64,000 nt of DNA from RI-43 sp033764725 (GCA_033764725.1 JANRIR010000040.1:104070-168069), one strand, 5' to 3'; numbered from the stretch's first letter, positions 42,551 through 52,172 are shown. The notes: generated by a model not told the origin, from the sequence alone. Translations and numbers: made by a program.

Positions 42551-43204
42551 ATGACCCGCAAGCTTTCCCTCACCGTCGACGGCCGCAACATCGTGGTGCA
42601 TCTGCATCGCGGGGATTTGCCGGACGGGGTGGGGTTTGAGGGCGCTGTGGCGGTCGACAGCGAGGCGATGGGCCTGTCGCTGATCCGCGATCGGCTGACG
42701 CTGGTGCAGATGTCGGACGGCCGCGGCGAGGCGCATCTGGTGCAACTCGTCCAGGGCGAGGCGGCGCCCGAGCGGCTCAACGCCGTCCTGGCCGACCCAG
42801 CACGGCTGAAAATCTTCCATTTCGCCCGCTACGACATGGCGATGATGATGCGCGATCTGGGCGTCATCCCGGCCCCGGTCTATTGCACCAAGATCGCCTC
42901 CAAGCTCGCCCGCACCTACACCGACCGTCACGGCCTGAAGGATGCGGTCAAGGAGCTGTTGGGGCGCGAAGTCTCCAAGGAGCAGCAGAGCTCGGATTGG
43001 GGCGCAGAAAACTTGAGCGACCAGCAGCTCGCCTATGCCGCCTCCGACGTGCTGCATCTGCATGATTTGAAAGCGAAACTCGACGCCATCCTTGTGCGCG
43101 AGGGGCGCACCGAGCTGGCGCAGTCCTGCTTCGACTTTCTGCCCACGCGCGCGGCCCTCGATCTCGCCGGCTGGAACGAGGTCGACATTTTCGCCCACGC
43201 CTGA
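42551..43204 (+). CDS. rnd: Ribonuclease D family 3'-5' exonuclease (short form)
   Basis: 217 residues carrying only the DEDD exonuclease domain. Acidic metal ligands: Asp36 and Glu38 (AVDSEAMG), Asp95 (FHFARYDM), and Tyr162/Asp166 (YAASDV), i.e. the DEDDy type. Classical RNase D is about 370 residues with HRDC domains; the short form without them is widespread in alphaproteobacteria. It should trim RNA 3' ends in the cytoplasm. It lies in the same direction as, but apart from, the polysaccharide cluster. Confidence 0.9.
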   Translation: MTRKLSLTVDGRNIVVHLHRGDLPDGVGFEGAVAVDSEAMGLSLIRDRLTLVQMSDGRGEAHLVQLVQGEAAPERLNAVLADPARLKIFHFARYDMAMMMRDLGVIPAPVYCTKIASKLARTYTDRHGLKDAVKELLGREVSKEQQSSDWGAENLSDQQLAYAASDVLHLHDLKAKLDAILVREGRTELAQSCFDFLPTRAALDLAGWNEVDIFAHA

Positions 43205-43274
43205 AGCCCCGCGGGCGCGCTTGCGGCGCCGCAAAGGCAGCGCGCTATAGGAACGCTTCGGCGGAGGTGCGGTC

Positions 43275-44768
43275 ATGGCGGAGCGGGCGGTCGTCATCGG
43301 CGCAGGCGTTGCGGGGCTGTTTGCGGCGTTGGCGCTGAGCGGGACCGGGCGGGAAATCGTCTTGCTGGAGCGCGATCCGCCGCCCCCGCCGGGCGACGCG
43401 GACGCCGCCTTCCACGCCTGGAAGCGCGGCGGCGTCACGCATCTGCGCCAAAGCCACGCCTTCCTCGCGCGCCTGCGCACCATCCTCAAAGCGCGCCATC
43501 CCGCCCTGCTGGACGCGCTGCTGGCCGCCGGCGTGCGCGAATTGCCGTTCGACGGCGTGCTGTCGCCGCAGCAGCGCGCCCGCTATGCGCCGGCGCCGGA
43601 AGATTCCGACCTCACGATCATCACCAGCCGCCGCACGACGCTGGAATTCATTATCCGCGGCTATGTCGCCGCGCTGCCCGACGTGACGATCCGCACCGGC
43701 CTTCTCGTGCGCGGGCCGATCCTGGCGCAGGGCGAAACGCCTGCGCGGGTGTGCGGTGTGCGCTGCGAGGGGCCAGGCGGCGCGGAGGACGTACACGCCG
43801 ACATCGTCATCGACGCCGGCGGCCGGCTCGGCGGCTTTCGCGACGCCCTGATCGTCGCGGGCTGCCCGATCCAGGCCGAAAGCGAGCCGGCCGGCATCCT
43901 CTATTACACCCGCCATTACCGCCTGCTGCCCGGCCAGGACGAACCGCGCCGCGGCGATCATCCGCCCGGCAATGGCGATCTCGGCTTCCTGAAATTCGGC
44001 GTTTTTCCTGGCGACAATGCGTGCTTCTCCATCACGCTGGCGGTCCCGGAAATCGAGATCGAGATGCGCAAGGCGATCGTGTCGCCTGCGATTTTCCACG
44101 CCATCACCCAGGCCCTCCCCGGGCTTGCGCCCTGGACGGACGCGGCGCGCGCCGAACCGGTCGGCAAGGTCTATGCGATGGGCGATCTGAAATCCTGCTG
44201 GTGGGATTACGCGCCCGGCGGCGCGCCTGCGGTATTGAATTGCTTCGCGGTCGGCGATGCGCACGTGCGCACCAATCCGCTGTACGGCCGGGGCTGCTCG
44301 TTTGCAGCGGTCGCCGGCGAAGCGCTGCGCGCAGCGCTCGAGCAGAGCGCCGATCCCGCCGCACGGATCGCGGCTTATGAGGCGTCCGTCCGCGTCGCCT
44401 TGCGGCCCTATTACGATGCGATGCTGAAGCAGGATCGCAGCGCCATTCGCCGCGCGCGCCAGGCGCTGACGCCTGCCTATCGGCCGAGCCTGCGCGGACG
44501 GCTGCTGCGCAGTTTTGTCGACGACGGCGTGACCATCGCGCTGCGCCGCGATGTCGATCTCATGCGCCAGGCGATGCGCGGTTTTCACATGCTCGATCAT
44601 CCCGAAGCGTGGCTGAAACGGCCCGCCGCGCTGGCGCGCGTGCTCGGCGTTTGGGCGCGCGGGCGCAAGGCCAACGCCGCCTTCTATCCGCCGCCGCCGG
44701 GGCCTGCGCGCGCCGACCTTTTCGGCGCGCTCGGTCTTGATGCGCGCGCGGATCTGATTGCGGCGTGA
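43275..44768 (+). CDS. FAD-dependent oxidoreductase (flavin monooxygenase/halogenase-like)
   Basis: 497 residues. GAGVAGLFAALALSG (about 9-23) is the FAD-binding Rossmann loop with an acidic strand end (LLERD). VIDAGGRLGGFRDAL and CFAVGDAHVRTNPLYGRGCSFA correspond to the central and C-terminal FAD motifs (GD). The arrangement resembles p-hydroxybenzoate-hydroxylase-fold proteins such as halogenases and geranylgeranyl reductases. A polar block with HLRQSHAFLARL near residue 55 is typical of a large uncharacterised subgroup. The substrate is unknown. ATG with GGAGG upstream. Confidence 0.8.
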   Translation: MAERAVVIGAGVAGLFAALALSGTGREIVLLERDPPPPPGDADAAFHAWKRGGVTHLRQSHAFLARLRTILKARHPALLDALLAAGVRELPFDGVLSPQQRARYAPAPEDSDLTIITSRRTTLEFIIRGYVAALPDVTIRTGLLVRGPILAQGETPARVCGVRCEGPGGAEDVHADIVIDAGGRLGGFRDALIVAGCPIQAESEPAGILYYTRHYRLLPGQDEPRRGDHPPGNGDLGFLKFGVFPGDNACFSITLAVPEIEIEMRKAIVSPAIFHAITQALPGLAPWTDAARAEPVGKVYAMGDLKSCWWDYAPGGAPAVLNCFAVGDAHVRTNPLYGRGCSFAAVAGEALRAALEQSADPAARIAAYEASVRVALRPYYDAMLKQDRSAIRRARQALTPAYRPSLRGRLLRSFVDDGVTIALRRDVDLMRQAMRGFHMLDHPEAWLKRPAALARVLGVWARGRKANAAFYPPPPGPARADLFGALGLDARADLIAA

Positions 44769-44835
44769 CGCGAAAAACCGTCAAACAAAGGTTGTACCGG
44801 TGTGCGGCGGGGGGCGAGACCTTGGAGGTCGGCGC

Positions 44836-45318
44836 ATGTTTTTCCGCACTGTCCTGAAACCGTTGCTCGCCGCCCTGGCCGTTCTCAGCGCGGCGGCGAC
44901 GCCTGGCCTCGCGCACGCGCAATCGGGCTATCCCCTGGTCTGCAATGGCGGCGGCGGCATGCGGCTGCAGATCGCGACGCTGAGCACTGCGCAGACAAGC
45001 TTCAATCTGGTGTTCAGCAAAGCCCCGGGCGCGGCGGGAACCGCCAACCCCCTGCCCGCCGGGACGTGCGCGTGGGTGGACCGGCCGCTCAACGCCGCGG
45101 AGGCGAACGTCATGCAATGGCGCTTGAACGCCCAGGTCGCGGTCGAGTTTCCGGCCCAGGGCGGCCAGCCGATCTTCACCAGCGTCACCGGCGGGCCGGA
45201 CAAGCCTCTGGCCGAGCTGTTCCTGGCCTATGCGCGCAGCCGCCAATACTTCACCGCCACCGCCTACAGCGATCCCGGCGGGTTTCTGGCGGTGACCGCG
45301 TTCCGCGGCGGGCGCTGA
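44836..45318 (+). CDS. Secreted protein of unknown function
   Basis: 160 residues. A Sec signal peptide is clear (hydrophobic LLAALAVLSAAATPGL, predicted cut after AHA). The mature part has two Cys (YPLVCNGGGG and AGTCAWVDRPL), which could form a disulfide, and ends in FLAVTAFRGGR. ATG 44836 is preceded by GGAGG with seven bases spacing. I do not recognise the family. A sequence near its promoter (44792-44805) has an ACCGGTGT core but is a poor match to the pectin operators. Confidence 0.7.
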   Translation: MFFRTVLKPLLAALAVLSAAATPGLAHAQSGYPLVCNGGGGMRLQIATLSTAQTSFNLVFSKAPGAAGTANPLPAGTCAWVDRPLNAAEANVMQWRLNAQVAVEFPAQGGQPIFTSVTGGPDKPLAELFLAYARSRQYFTATAYSDPGGFLAVTAFRGGR

Positions 45319-45373
45319 GGCGGCACAGAGGCGCTTCGCGAAAGCCGGTGCGGCGTGCTAAGCGCGCCTCCCC

Positions 45374-46624
45374 ATGACCACGCCCGACGCCGTCCGCTCT
45401 CCCTTCCTGCGCGAGATCATCGCGCGAGGACAATTTCACCAATGCACCGACCTCGCGGGGCTGGACGCTGCGGCGCTCGGCGGCGTGGCGGGCTATATCG
45501 GCTTCGACATGACGGCGCCGAGCCTGCATGTCGGCAACCTGACGCAGATCATGCTGCTGCGCCGGCTACAGCAGGCCGGCGGCAAGCCCATCGTGCTGCT
45601 GGGCGGGGGCACCACGCGTGTGGGCGACCCTTCGGGAAAGGACGAAAGCCGCCAATTGCTGAGCGAGGATCAGATCGCGCGCAACGCCGCCTCGATCCGA
45701 GGCGCGTTCGAGAAATTCCTGCACTTCGGCGACGGACCGAGCGATGCGATCCTCGTCGACAACGCGGACTGGCTACTGGCGCTGAACTATATCGGCTTTC
45801 TGCGTGACGTGGGCCGGCACGTTTCGGTCAATCGCATGCTGACGATGGATTCGGTGCGCCTGCGGCTGGAGCGCGAGCAGCCGCTCTCCTTCATCGAATT
45901 CAATTACATGATCTTGCAAGCGTATGATTTCGTGGAACTCAATCGCCGCTATGGCTGCCGGCTGCAGATGGGCGGCTCCGATCAATGGGGCAATATCGTC
46001 AACGGCGTGGAGCTTGGCCGGCGCATGGATCAGGCCGATCTGTTCGGGCTGACGCAGCCGCTGATCACCACCGCCTCCGGCGCCAAGATGGGCAAGACCG
46101 CGCAGGGCGCGGTGTGGCTCAACGCCGAGATGCTGAGTCCCTATTCCTATTGGCAATATTGGCGCAACACGGAGGACGCCGACGTCGGCCGCTTTCTGCG
46201 CATCTTCACCGATCTGCCGCTCGACGAGATCGCGCGGCTTGAAGCTCTGCAGGGCGCGGAGATCAACGACGCCAAGGTCGCGCTGGCGAACGCCGCGACC
46301 ACGCTCCTGCATGGGCGCGCCGCCGCCGATGAAGCGGAAGCCACCGCGCGCGCCACGTTCGAAGGCGGCGCAGGCGACGCGCTGCCCTCGATCGATCTCG
46401 CACGCGCGGACATCGCCGGCTTGCGCGTCGCCGAAGCGCTGACGCGCGCTGGGCTCACCGCCTCGAACGGCGAAGCCAAGCGCCACATCAAGGCCGGGGC
46501 CGTCAGCGTCAACAACCAGCCGATCAACGACGAACTCGCCGCGCTGTCGGTCGCCGACATCCTCGACGGCGCAGTGAAACTTTCCGTCGGCAAGAAGAAA
46601 CACGCGCTGATCAAGGCGAGTTGA
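45374..46624 (+). CDS. tyrS: Tyrosyl-tRNA synthetase
   Basis: Charges tRNA-Tyr. 416 residues, class I synthetase. GYIGFDMTAPSLHVGNL carries the HIGH-like motif (HVGN), MGGSDQWGNIVNGVEL the tyrosine/adenylate pocket, and GAKMGKT (about 236) the KMSKS-like loop. The C-terminal 60 residues are an S4-type RNA-binding domain (SNGEAKRHIKAGAVSVNNQPI). A REPIN-like repeat with perfect hairpins begins 27 bases after the stop and may end transcription. Confidence 0.96.
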   Translation: MTTPDAVRSPFLREIIARGQFHQCTDLAGLDAAALGGVAGYIGFDMTAPSLHVGNLTQIMLLRRLQQAGGKPIVLLGGGTTRVGDPSGKDESRQLLSEDQIARNAASIRGAFEKFLHFGDGPSDAILVDNADWLLALNYIGFLRDVGRHVSVNRMLTMDSVRLRLEREQPLSFIEFNYMILQAYDFVELNRRYGCRLQMGGSDQWGNIVNGVELGRRMDQADLFGLTQPLITTASGAKMGKTAQGAVWLNAEMLSPYSYWQYWRNTEDADVGRFLRIFTDLPLDEIARLEALQGAEINDAKVALANAATTLLHGRAAADEAEATARATFEGGAGDALPSIDLARADIAGLRVAEALTRAGLTASNGEAKRHIKAGAVSVNNQPINDELAALSVADILDGAVKLSVGKKKHALIKAS

Positions 46625-46651
46625 AGCTGGGACAAGGCAGCGTGACGGGCT

Positions 46652-46793
46652 CCCTCTCCCTCCGCGAGGAGGGAGAGGGCTGGGGTGAGGGTGGCGTGCA
46701 AGCGGTCACATGGCGCACGCTGAACCGACGCGCAGCGTTCACGCGTTTGCGCAGCCCCCTCACCCTGCCCTCTCCCCCGATCGGGGGAGAGGG
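46652..46793. repeat. REPIN-like element: two inverted hairpins flanking a spacer
   Basis: Left hairpin: a 12-base perfect stem beginning CCCTCTCCCTCC with a GCGA loop (46652-46679), followed by CTGGGGTGAGGG. Right side: CCCCTCACCCTG followed by a 26-base perfect palindrome, arms CCCTCTCCCCCGA (46768-46793). The two ends are thus inverted relatives of one another, as in REP doublets/short MITEs. The purine/pyrimidine-rich CCCTCTCCC...GGGAGAGGG type is a common dispersed repeat in proteobacterial genomes. It lies between convergent tyrS and the AsmA-like gene. Confidence 0.75.
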
Positions 46794-46840
46794 AACGCTG
46801 ACCTGCTTCGTTGTCCCACAAGGGGAGAAGGAGAAATGGC

Positions 46841-49800
46841 TCAGCCGCCCGGCTGCGCTGCGGCGGCGGGGGCGTCGCGGCGCGGCGCGATTGGTTCGAA
46901 GATGCGGCGGAAAATGCCCGGCGCCAGCGCCGAGACCGGATTGACGCCGACGCGCGCATTCGCGATCGGCCCGTTGACGGAATAGGTCATGCCGAACATG
47001 CCCTCGCCTTGGCGCGACACGAACAGATCGCCCAGCACCGGCACTGCGCCCAGCATCGAATTGAGCCCGTAGGACGGCACCACGACGCCGTCGATATCGA
47101 GCGCGTCGCGTTTCATTTCGTAGGAGCCCGTCGCGGTGAGCCCGATTGCGGGGCCGGCCATGCGCGCTTCGCCAATGGTCACCCGATCGCCCGCGATCAC
47201 CACCGGCGCATCCATGCTGACGAACGTAATGCCGTCGCCGTTCAGCGCATCGACGAGCCCGCGCAGCGACGCGACCGTGGACAGAAGCGTCGCCATCGCC
47301 GGCACGCGCACAACCTTGAAATCACGCATGCTCAACTGGAAGTCCGCGCGGCCGCCATTGGCCGGCGCCCAGGTGCCGTCCGCGGTCGCTGCGCCGCCGA
47401 CGATGTTGTCTGCGCCCGTCAGCGCGAGCGCTGCGAACCCCGCATCGTCGGAGCGCATGCGCACGCGGCTTTGCGCGTCGCTCGCCGTTGGCCCGAGCGA
47501 CAGCATCATCGCCCCGCCGCGCGGCGTGCGGCCCGCGGCGCTCAACGCCACGAGCGCGCCGCGCTCCATGTGCACATCCGCGCGCGCATCCGACAGCGTC
47601 GCATCGCCGCGCAGTCCCAGCCGCGCGACCTGCACATTGGCCGTCATTGTCAAAGGTTGCGCAGCAGGCGTCGCGCGCGCCGCGCCGCCGCCGGCGGCCG
47701 GCGCAGGCGTTTGCGGTTCGCCGTCCATGAAGGGTTCGGCGTCAAAGAAGGCGCCGGCGATGCGCACGTCATAAGCGTTCTGCTCGCTGCGCGCGACGTT
47801 TACGCGCGCGTCGGCGCGCCCGTCGATGACGACGCGCGGCAGCGCGGCCTCGATGAGGTCGCCGCTGCGCGTCAAGCGCACCACGCCGCCGCCGGACAGG
47901 CCCGGCCCGCGCGCGTCCACATCCGACAACACCAGCGAACCATTGTCGCCGCGCTCGGCGGTGAAGCGCAGGCTCGCGAGCTGGCCGGCGCGCTTCGACC
48001 AAATGCCGCGCGGCAATGTCACCTCCGCATTGCGGAAATCGAGCGCGATGGTCGCCTGGTCGGGATCGAAACCGCGCCCGGCGCCGCTGACGGTGACGCC
48101 GATGCGGCCTTCCGCAATGCGCCGCACGGGATAGCCCAGGCGTTCGAGATCGGCGGCGGCGAAATCGCCTGAAATCTGATACGAGCTCGGCGCGCGGACC
48201 GTGCGGCCAAGCCGTTCGGTCCAATTCATCGTCACCGCCGAGCCGCCAAGCCGCAGCGGACCGGCGATGACGATGGCGCGCTGATCGCCGCTGACGCGCA
48301 GACGTCCTTCCGCGATCTGCAAACGATTGTCCCGCGCCACGCCGCTCACGTCCTCGAAGCGGCCGTCGACGGTGAAGCGATAATCCTCGAACTGCATGTT
48401 CGGCAGCGTCGGGCGCTGCACCATCAGCGTGACGGAGCCGCGTCCGCCGACGCTGTCGGGCTCGAACGGCATGCGCTCGCCGAGCGCGAGCGGGCGCTGC
48501 GTCAGCACGCGCACGATGTCGCGCGCATCGCCGTCGGCGCGCATCGCGATGGTCAGCATCGCGCCGCGCGGATTGAGCCGCGGCACGGAGATGCGCCCCT
48601 GCGTGACCGCGAGGCCCTCGAGCCTGCCGCTGTCGAGCGTGAGATTGAAATCGTTGCCGCGCAGCACCGCCGAGCCTGCGCCCTCGGTCAAAGGCGACAT
48701 GGTGTCGATGAAGCGGAATTGCGCGCCGGCGTAGCGATACGAGACGTTCAGCGCCGCGTTCGGCAGCACGCCCGCCGCGACATGCTCCGGCGCGATGGCG
48801 ATCGCGGCGACGACATTGCTGACGCGCCCGCCCTGCAGCGCGCGCCCGATATAATCGCGTGCGCCTTCCGCGCCGGTGAGCGGCCAGAAGGCGATGATCC
48901 GGCGCGCATCCACCGCGCCGTCGATGCGGCCGTTGAAATCGAGCCCCGGAGCCGTGCGCCCCGCGACGGCGCGCCAATAGAAGCGGCCTTCGCCGCGCAT
49001 CTGGGCGTCGTCGATACGCGACTCGATGCGCGACACGGCGATCTCCTGGGCGCCGAGATCGATCTGGCCGGTCACGCGCACCGCGCGCAGCGCCATCGGG
49101 TCGGAGAACACGCCGGGCACATCGAGATTGAGCGAGGGCAGCGAAACGTCGAACGCGGCCGGCTGGGCTGCGCTCGCGCGCAGCAGCGCCGAGGCGTTGG
49201 CCACGCGGATGGCGCCGCCGATGCGCGTGCGTGCGCCCGCCAGCGCAAGCTCGTCGATGACCAATTCGTCGCCCTCGAGGTCGTAACGGCCCCGCGCCCG
49301 CCCGCCGCTGATGGCGAAGCGCCCGCCGGGCAACTCCGCTGCGCCGCGGCCGAGCGCGACGTCGCCCTCAAGGCGAGTGACGCCGACGCCGCGATCGAGA
49401 CCAATGGTGAGCGCGGCCGTCATCGGCGCGTCGAGCCCGGCGAAAGGCCCGAGCGCGGCCGGAGACAACAAGGCGGCGGGCCGCGCGTCGCGGGCGGTGA
49501 ATTCGATCAGGGCGGCGTTGAAGGCGGTGTCGGTCGTGACGCGCAGCTCCGCCGGCGCGGGGCCGCGCGGGCCCTCAAGGCGCGCGGCGGTGCGCAGCGC
49601 CAGCGTGGCGCGGTCGCGGGCGAGTTCGAACGTCGCGGCGTCGGCGCGCCACACGGCGTTCTCTTGGGCGTCGGCGATCACCAGGCGCGCATCGCGCACC
49701 GCCAGAAGCTGCAGGTTGCCGCCAGGGCCCACCGGTCGCAGCGTCTCGGCGAGCGCGTCGAGCGCGCGAATGACCCGTTGGTTCAAGGTTTCGTTCGGCG

Positions 49801-50263
49801 GCGGCGGCGGCACCACGAAGTCCGGCTCCGCCCCCGGCGGCCCGAGCGCGAACGCCCAGGACCCGTCCGCCTGACGGGTGAAGGAAAGATCGCCGCCCAG
49901 AAACTCCGCCTGCTTGACCGACACCTGCCCGATCAGCAGCCGCAGCGGCGACAGCCCGATCGTGACCTTGCGGCTGGAGGTCAGCACGCCGCCCGCGCGG
50001 TCGCGGATCTTCACGTCCAGCGCCTCGAGCTGCAGCGCGCGCGCCTCGGTCGACCAGGACAGCTGGACGCTGCCGATCGTCACCGGCCGGCCGGACCGCG
50101 CCTCGCTCAGCTCGGCCTCGACATGGCTTTGGATCAATGGCAGCGGAAGGGGGCCCTGGCTCAAGCGCCAGCCCAGCGCGCCCACCGCGATCAACGCAAG
50201 CGCCAGCACCGCGGCCAGCGCCTCGATCGCGATGAGCGTCGATCTGCGCAAGCGCCGGATCAC
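46841..50263 (-). CDS. AsmA-like/YhdP-type envelope protein (DUF3971 region)
   Basis: 1140 residues. One N-terminal transmembrane helix (AIEALAAVLALALIAVGALG), then a very long beta-rich periplasmic part. LPLPLIQSHVEAELSEARSG, DGSWAFALG, ANASALLRASAA, GRALQGGRVSNVVAAIAIAPEH and a C-terminal YEMKRDALDIDGVVVPSYGLNSMLG match AsmA/YhdP-type proteins, which form bridges that carry phospholipid to the outer membrane. The YGLNS...VPVLGDL segment is the conserved C-terminal block. It is divergent from the bcp gene over 30 bases. Confidence 0.85.
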   Translation of the reverse strand: MIRRLRRSTLIAIEALAAVLALALIAVGALGWRLSQGPLPLPLIQSHVEAELSEARSGRPVTIGSVQLSWSTEARALQLEALDVKIRDRAGGVLTSSRKVTIGLSPLRLLIGQVSVKQAEFLGGDLSFTRQADGSWAFALGPPGAEPDFVVPPPPPNETLNQRVIRALDALAETLRPVGPGGNLQLLAVRDARLVIADAQENAVWRADAATFELARDRATLALRTAARLEGPRGPAPAELRVTTDTAFNAALIEFTARDARPAALLSPAALGPFAGLDAPMTAALTIGLDRGVGVTRLEGDVALGRGAAELPGGRFAISGGRARGRYDLEGDELVIDELALAGARTRIGGAIRVANASALLRASAAQPAAFDVSLPSLNLDVPGVFSDPMALRAVRVTGQIDLGAQEIAVSRIESRIDDAQMRGEGRFYWRAVAGRTAPGLDFNGRIDGAVDARRIIAFWPLTGAEGARDYIGRALQGGRVSNVVAAIAIAPEHVAAGVLPNAALNVSYRYAGAQFRFIDTMSPLTEGAGSAVLRGNDFNLTLDSGRLEGLAVTQGRISVPRLNPRGAMLTIAMRADGDARDIVRVLTQRPLALGERMPFEPDSVGGRGSVTLMVQRPTLPNMQFEDYRFTVDGRFEDVSGVARDNRLQIAEGRLRVSGDQRAIVIAGPLRLGGSAVTMNWTERLGRTVRAPSSYQISGDFAAADLERLGYPVRRIAEGRIGVTVSGAGRGFDPDQATIALDFRNAEVTLPRGIWSKRAGQLASLRFTAERGDNGSLVLSDVDARGPGLSGGGVVRLTRSGDLIEAALPRVVIDGRADARVNVARSEQNAYDVRIAGAFFDAEPFMDGEPQTPAPAAGGGAARATPAAQPLTMTANVQVARLGLRGDATLSDARADVHMERGALVALSAAGRTPRGGAMMLSLGPTASDAQSRVRMRSDDAGFAALALTGADNIVGGAATADGTWAPANGGRADFQLSMRDFKVVRVPAMATLLSTVASLRGLVDALNGDGITFVSMDAPVVIAGDRVTIGEARMAGPAIGLTATGSYEMKRDALDIDGVVVPSYGLNSMLGAVPVLGDLFVSRQGEGMFGMTYSVNGPIANARVGVNPVSALAPGIFRRIFEPIAPRRDAPAAAAQPGG

Positions 50264-50293
50264 GCGGCGATCCCACGAACAGGAGACGGACCG

Positions 50294-50761
50294 ATGGCCA
50301 ACACCCTCAACCCAGGCGACAGAGCCCCCAAATTCGATCTACCGACGGCCGGGGGCGGACGCGTCAAGCTGGCGAGCCTCAAGGGCCAGTCCGTGGTGTT
50401 GTACTTCTATCCAAAGGACGACACATCCGGTTGTACGCAGGAAGCGCTAAACTTCACTGAAAAAGCCGACGATTTCGCGGCGGCGGGCGCCGTCGTCATC
50501 GGGGTCTCGAAGGACAGCGTCTCCGCCCACGAAAAATTCGCCGCCAAGCACGGCCTGACCGTCACCCTGGCCTCCGACGAGGACGGGGCGGTGTGCGAGG
50601 CCTACGGCGTCTGGGTCGAAAAGAGCATGTATGGACGAAAATACATGGGGATTGAGCGCGCCACGTTCCTGATCGGGCCCGACGGAACCCTCCGAGCGGT
50701 GTGGCGGAAGGTCAAAGTGCCGGGCCACGCGGAGGCCGTGCTGAAGGCGGTAAAGGGCTGA
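50294..50761 (+). CDS. bcp: Thioredoxin-dependent thiol peroxidase (Bcp/PrxQ family)
   Basis: 155 residues, the usual length. YFYPKDDTSGCTQEALNF holds the peroxidatic Cys47; the usual resolving Cys five residues later is Leu52, so this is a 1-Cys version or uses another thiol such as that in GAVCEAYG. VIGVSKDSVSAHEKFAAKH and ERATFLIGPDGTLRAVWRKVKVPGH complete the family pattern. It reduces peroxides in the cytoplasm. ATG 50294 follows AGGAGA; a much longer upstream frame is a shadow of the opposite-strand gene. Confidence 0.92.
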   Translation: MANTLNPGDRAPKFDLPTAGGGRVKLASLKGQSVVLYFYPKDDTSGCTQEALNFTEKADDFAAAGAVVIGVSKDSVSAHEKFAAKHGLTVTLASDEDGAVCEAYGVWVEKSMYGRKYMGIERATFLIGPDGTLRAVWRKVKVPGHAEAVLKAVKG

Positions 50762-50942
50762 TGCGGCGCCGTTTTTCAGGCGCCGTGAGCACCCTTTGCG
50801 CACCCTGCGCAGGCGCCTGCCCCGACCGCGGCGGAAAAAGCTGCGCGAAGTCGGCCGCGATGGTTGCCAAGCGGGGGCGTTTTGGGTCAATTGGACGAGG
50901 GCGGGCTACAACAATTTGGGCGTCAGGCGGGCGGTGACGAAC

Positions 50943-52172
50943 ATGAGCCAGTTCGGAACTCGGGCACGTGCGTTCTTCGATCGCACTTTCCCGGAACGAC
51001 AGATTTATCACCGGAGCGGCGGCACGGTCCGCTACGTCTCCCTTTCCCCTTCCCGGCAGGCGCTGATGGCGCTGGGCGCGGTCGGCGTCGCCGGATGGTG
51101 CGTCTACGCCACCGCCCACACGCTGATGACGCCGTCCCTCACGGCGCAGACCAACACCGAGGTCGGTCGGCTCCAAGCCAAGTATGACCGCTGGTTGAGC
51201 GACGCGCGCGCCCAGGCCGACACGGCCCAGGCGCAGCTGGAAGAGCGCACCCGCTCCTTCGAAGCCACCACGGCCGAGTTCGAGCGTCGCCACGAAGTGC
51301 TGCGTAGCCTGCTCGAATACGCCGGCGGCTCTAGCCTGACCGCCGCGGCCCGCCCGATCGAGCGCGACGGCGCCCGCCTGTTGATGCGCGCCTCGATCGA
51401 CGAAGCCGAGCCGCGCGTGTCCCGCGCCCTCTCGGTGGAGCCGATGCAGGTGCAGACGGTCGGCTTCCGCGGCCGGGTCGATCGCCTCGAGACCGAGCAG
51501 ACCCTGGCCCTCGCCGAACTCGAGGATTCGGTGGTCGAAAGCGCCGAACAAGTGCGCGGCGTGCTGCGCCTGACCGGCGTCAGCGTCCAGCGCCTGACCA
51601 ACGCCGACGACGCCGAAGCCGGCGGCCCGCTGGTGTCTCAGGATCTGGTCGATTACCTGCGCGACAGCGGTATGAACCCGCAATTCGCCCATCGCGTCAG
51701 CCAGGTGGCGGCGCGCGTGGCCGAAAGCCGCCGGCTGCAGGCGATCGCCGACGCCACGCCGCTGGCCCCGCCGGTCGCCGTCGATTATCGCGAGACGTCC
51801 GGCTACGGCCCGCGCATCGACCCGTTCACCGGCCGCGCGGCGTTCCATTCCGGCCTCGACATGGCCGCATTCGACCGCGCGCCGGTGGTCTCGACGTCCC
51901 CGGGCGTGGTGTCCTTCGCCGGCACCAAGAGCGGCTATGGCTTCGTGGTCGAGATCGATCACGGCCACGGCTTTAAGACTCGGTACGGACATTTGCGCGA
52001 TATTCAGGTCTCACGCGGCGAACGCGTGGCCATTGGTCAGCGCATCGGATCAATGGGATCGACAGGTCGGTCTACGGGCACGCACCTGCACTATGAGGTA
52101 TGGTTCCGCGGGCGCGCGGTGGATCCCGTTAATTTTCTGAGGGCAGGACGACATGTTCACGAACAAGGGTAG
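50943..52172 (+). CDS. M23-family peptidoglycan endopeptidase (LmdC-like)
   Basis: 409 residues. One transmembrane segment near residues 45-60 (LMALGAVGVAGWCVYATAHT), a coiled-coil region (EVGRLQAKYDRWLSDARAQA ... EERTRSFEATTAEFERRHEV), and a C-terminal LytM domain: FHSGLDMA (HxxxD, about 302) and THLHYEV (HxH, about 381) are the zinc ligands. The enzyme should cleave peptide cross-links in peptidoglycan. It overlaps the bactofilin gene by 20 bases; M23 peptidase-bactofilin pairs are known to shape cells in stalked alphaproteobacteria and in Helicobacter. ATG 50943 is chosen because it gives the expected short cytoplasmic tail. Confidence 0.9.
   Translation: MSQFGTRARAFFDRTFPERQIYHRSGGTVRYVSLSPSRQALMALGAVGVAGWCVYATAHTLMTPSLTAQTNTEVGRLQAKYDRWLSDARAQADTAQAQLEERTRSFEATTAEFERRHEVLRSLLEYAGGSSLTAAARPIERDGARLLMRASIDEAEPRVSRALSVEPMQVQTVGFRGRVDRLETEQTLALAELEDSVVESAEQVRGVLRLTGVSVQRLTNADDAEAGGPLVSQDLVDYLRDSGMNPQFAHRVSQVAARVAESRRLQAIADATPLAPPVAVDYRETSGYGPRIDPFTGRAAFHSGLDMAAFDRAPVVSTSPGVVSFAGTKSGYGFVVEIDHGHGFKTRYGHLRDIQVSRGERVAIGQRIGSMGSTGRSTGTHLHYEVWFRGRAVDPVNFLRAGRHVHEQG

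Noticed and set aside
44792..44805. TTGTACCGGTGTGC, similar to the pectin operators
   Set aside because: It shares the ACCGGTGT core but differs at both outer ends, and the nearby genes have no link to pectin; kept only as a weak possibility.
48719..50293. Very long plus-strand open frame running into the bcp gene
   Set aside because: It is antisense to the AsmA-like gene, rich in Arg/Ala/His, without domains; only the part from 50294 is a real gene.
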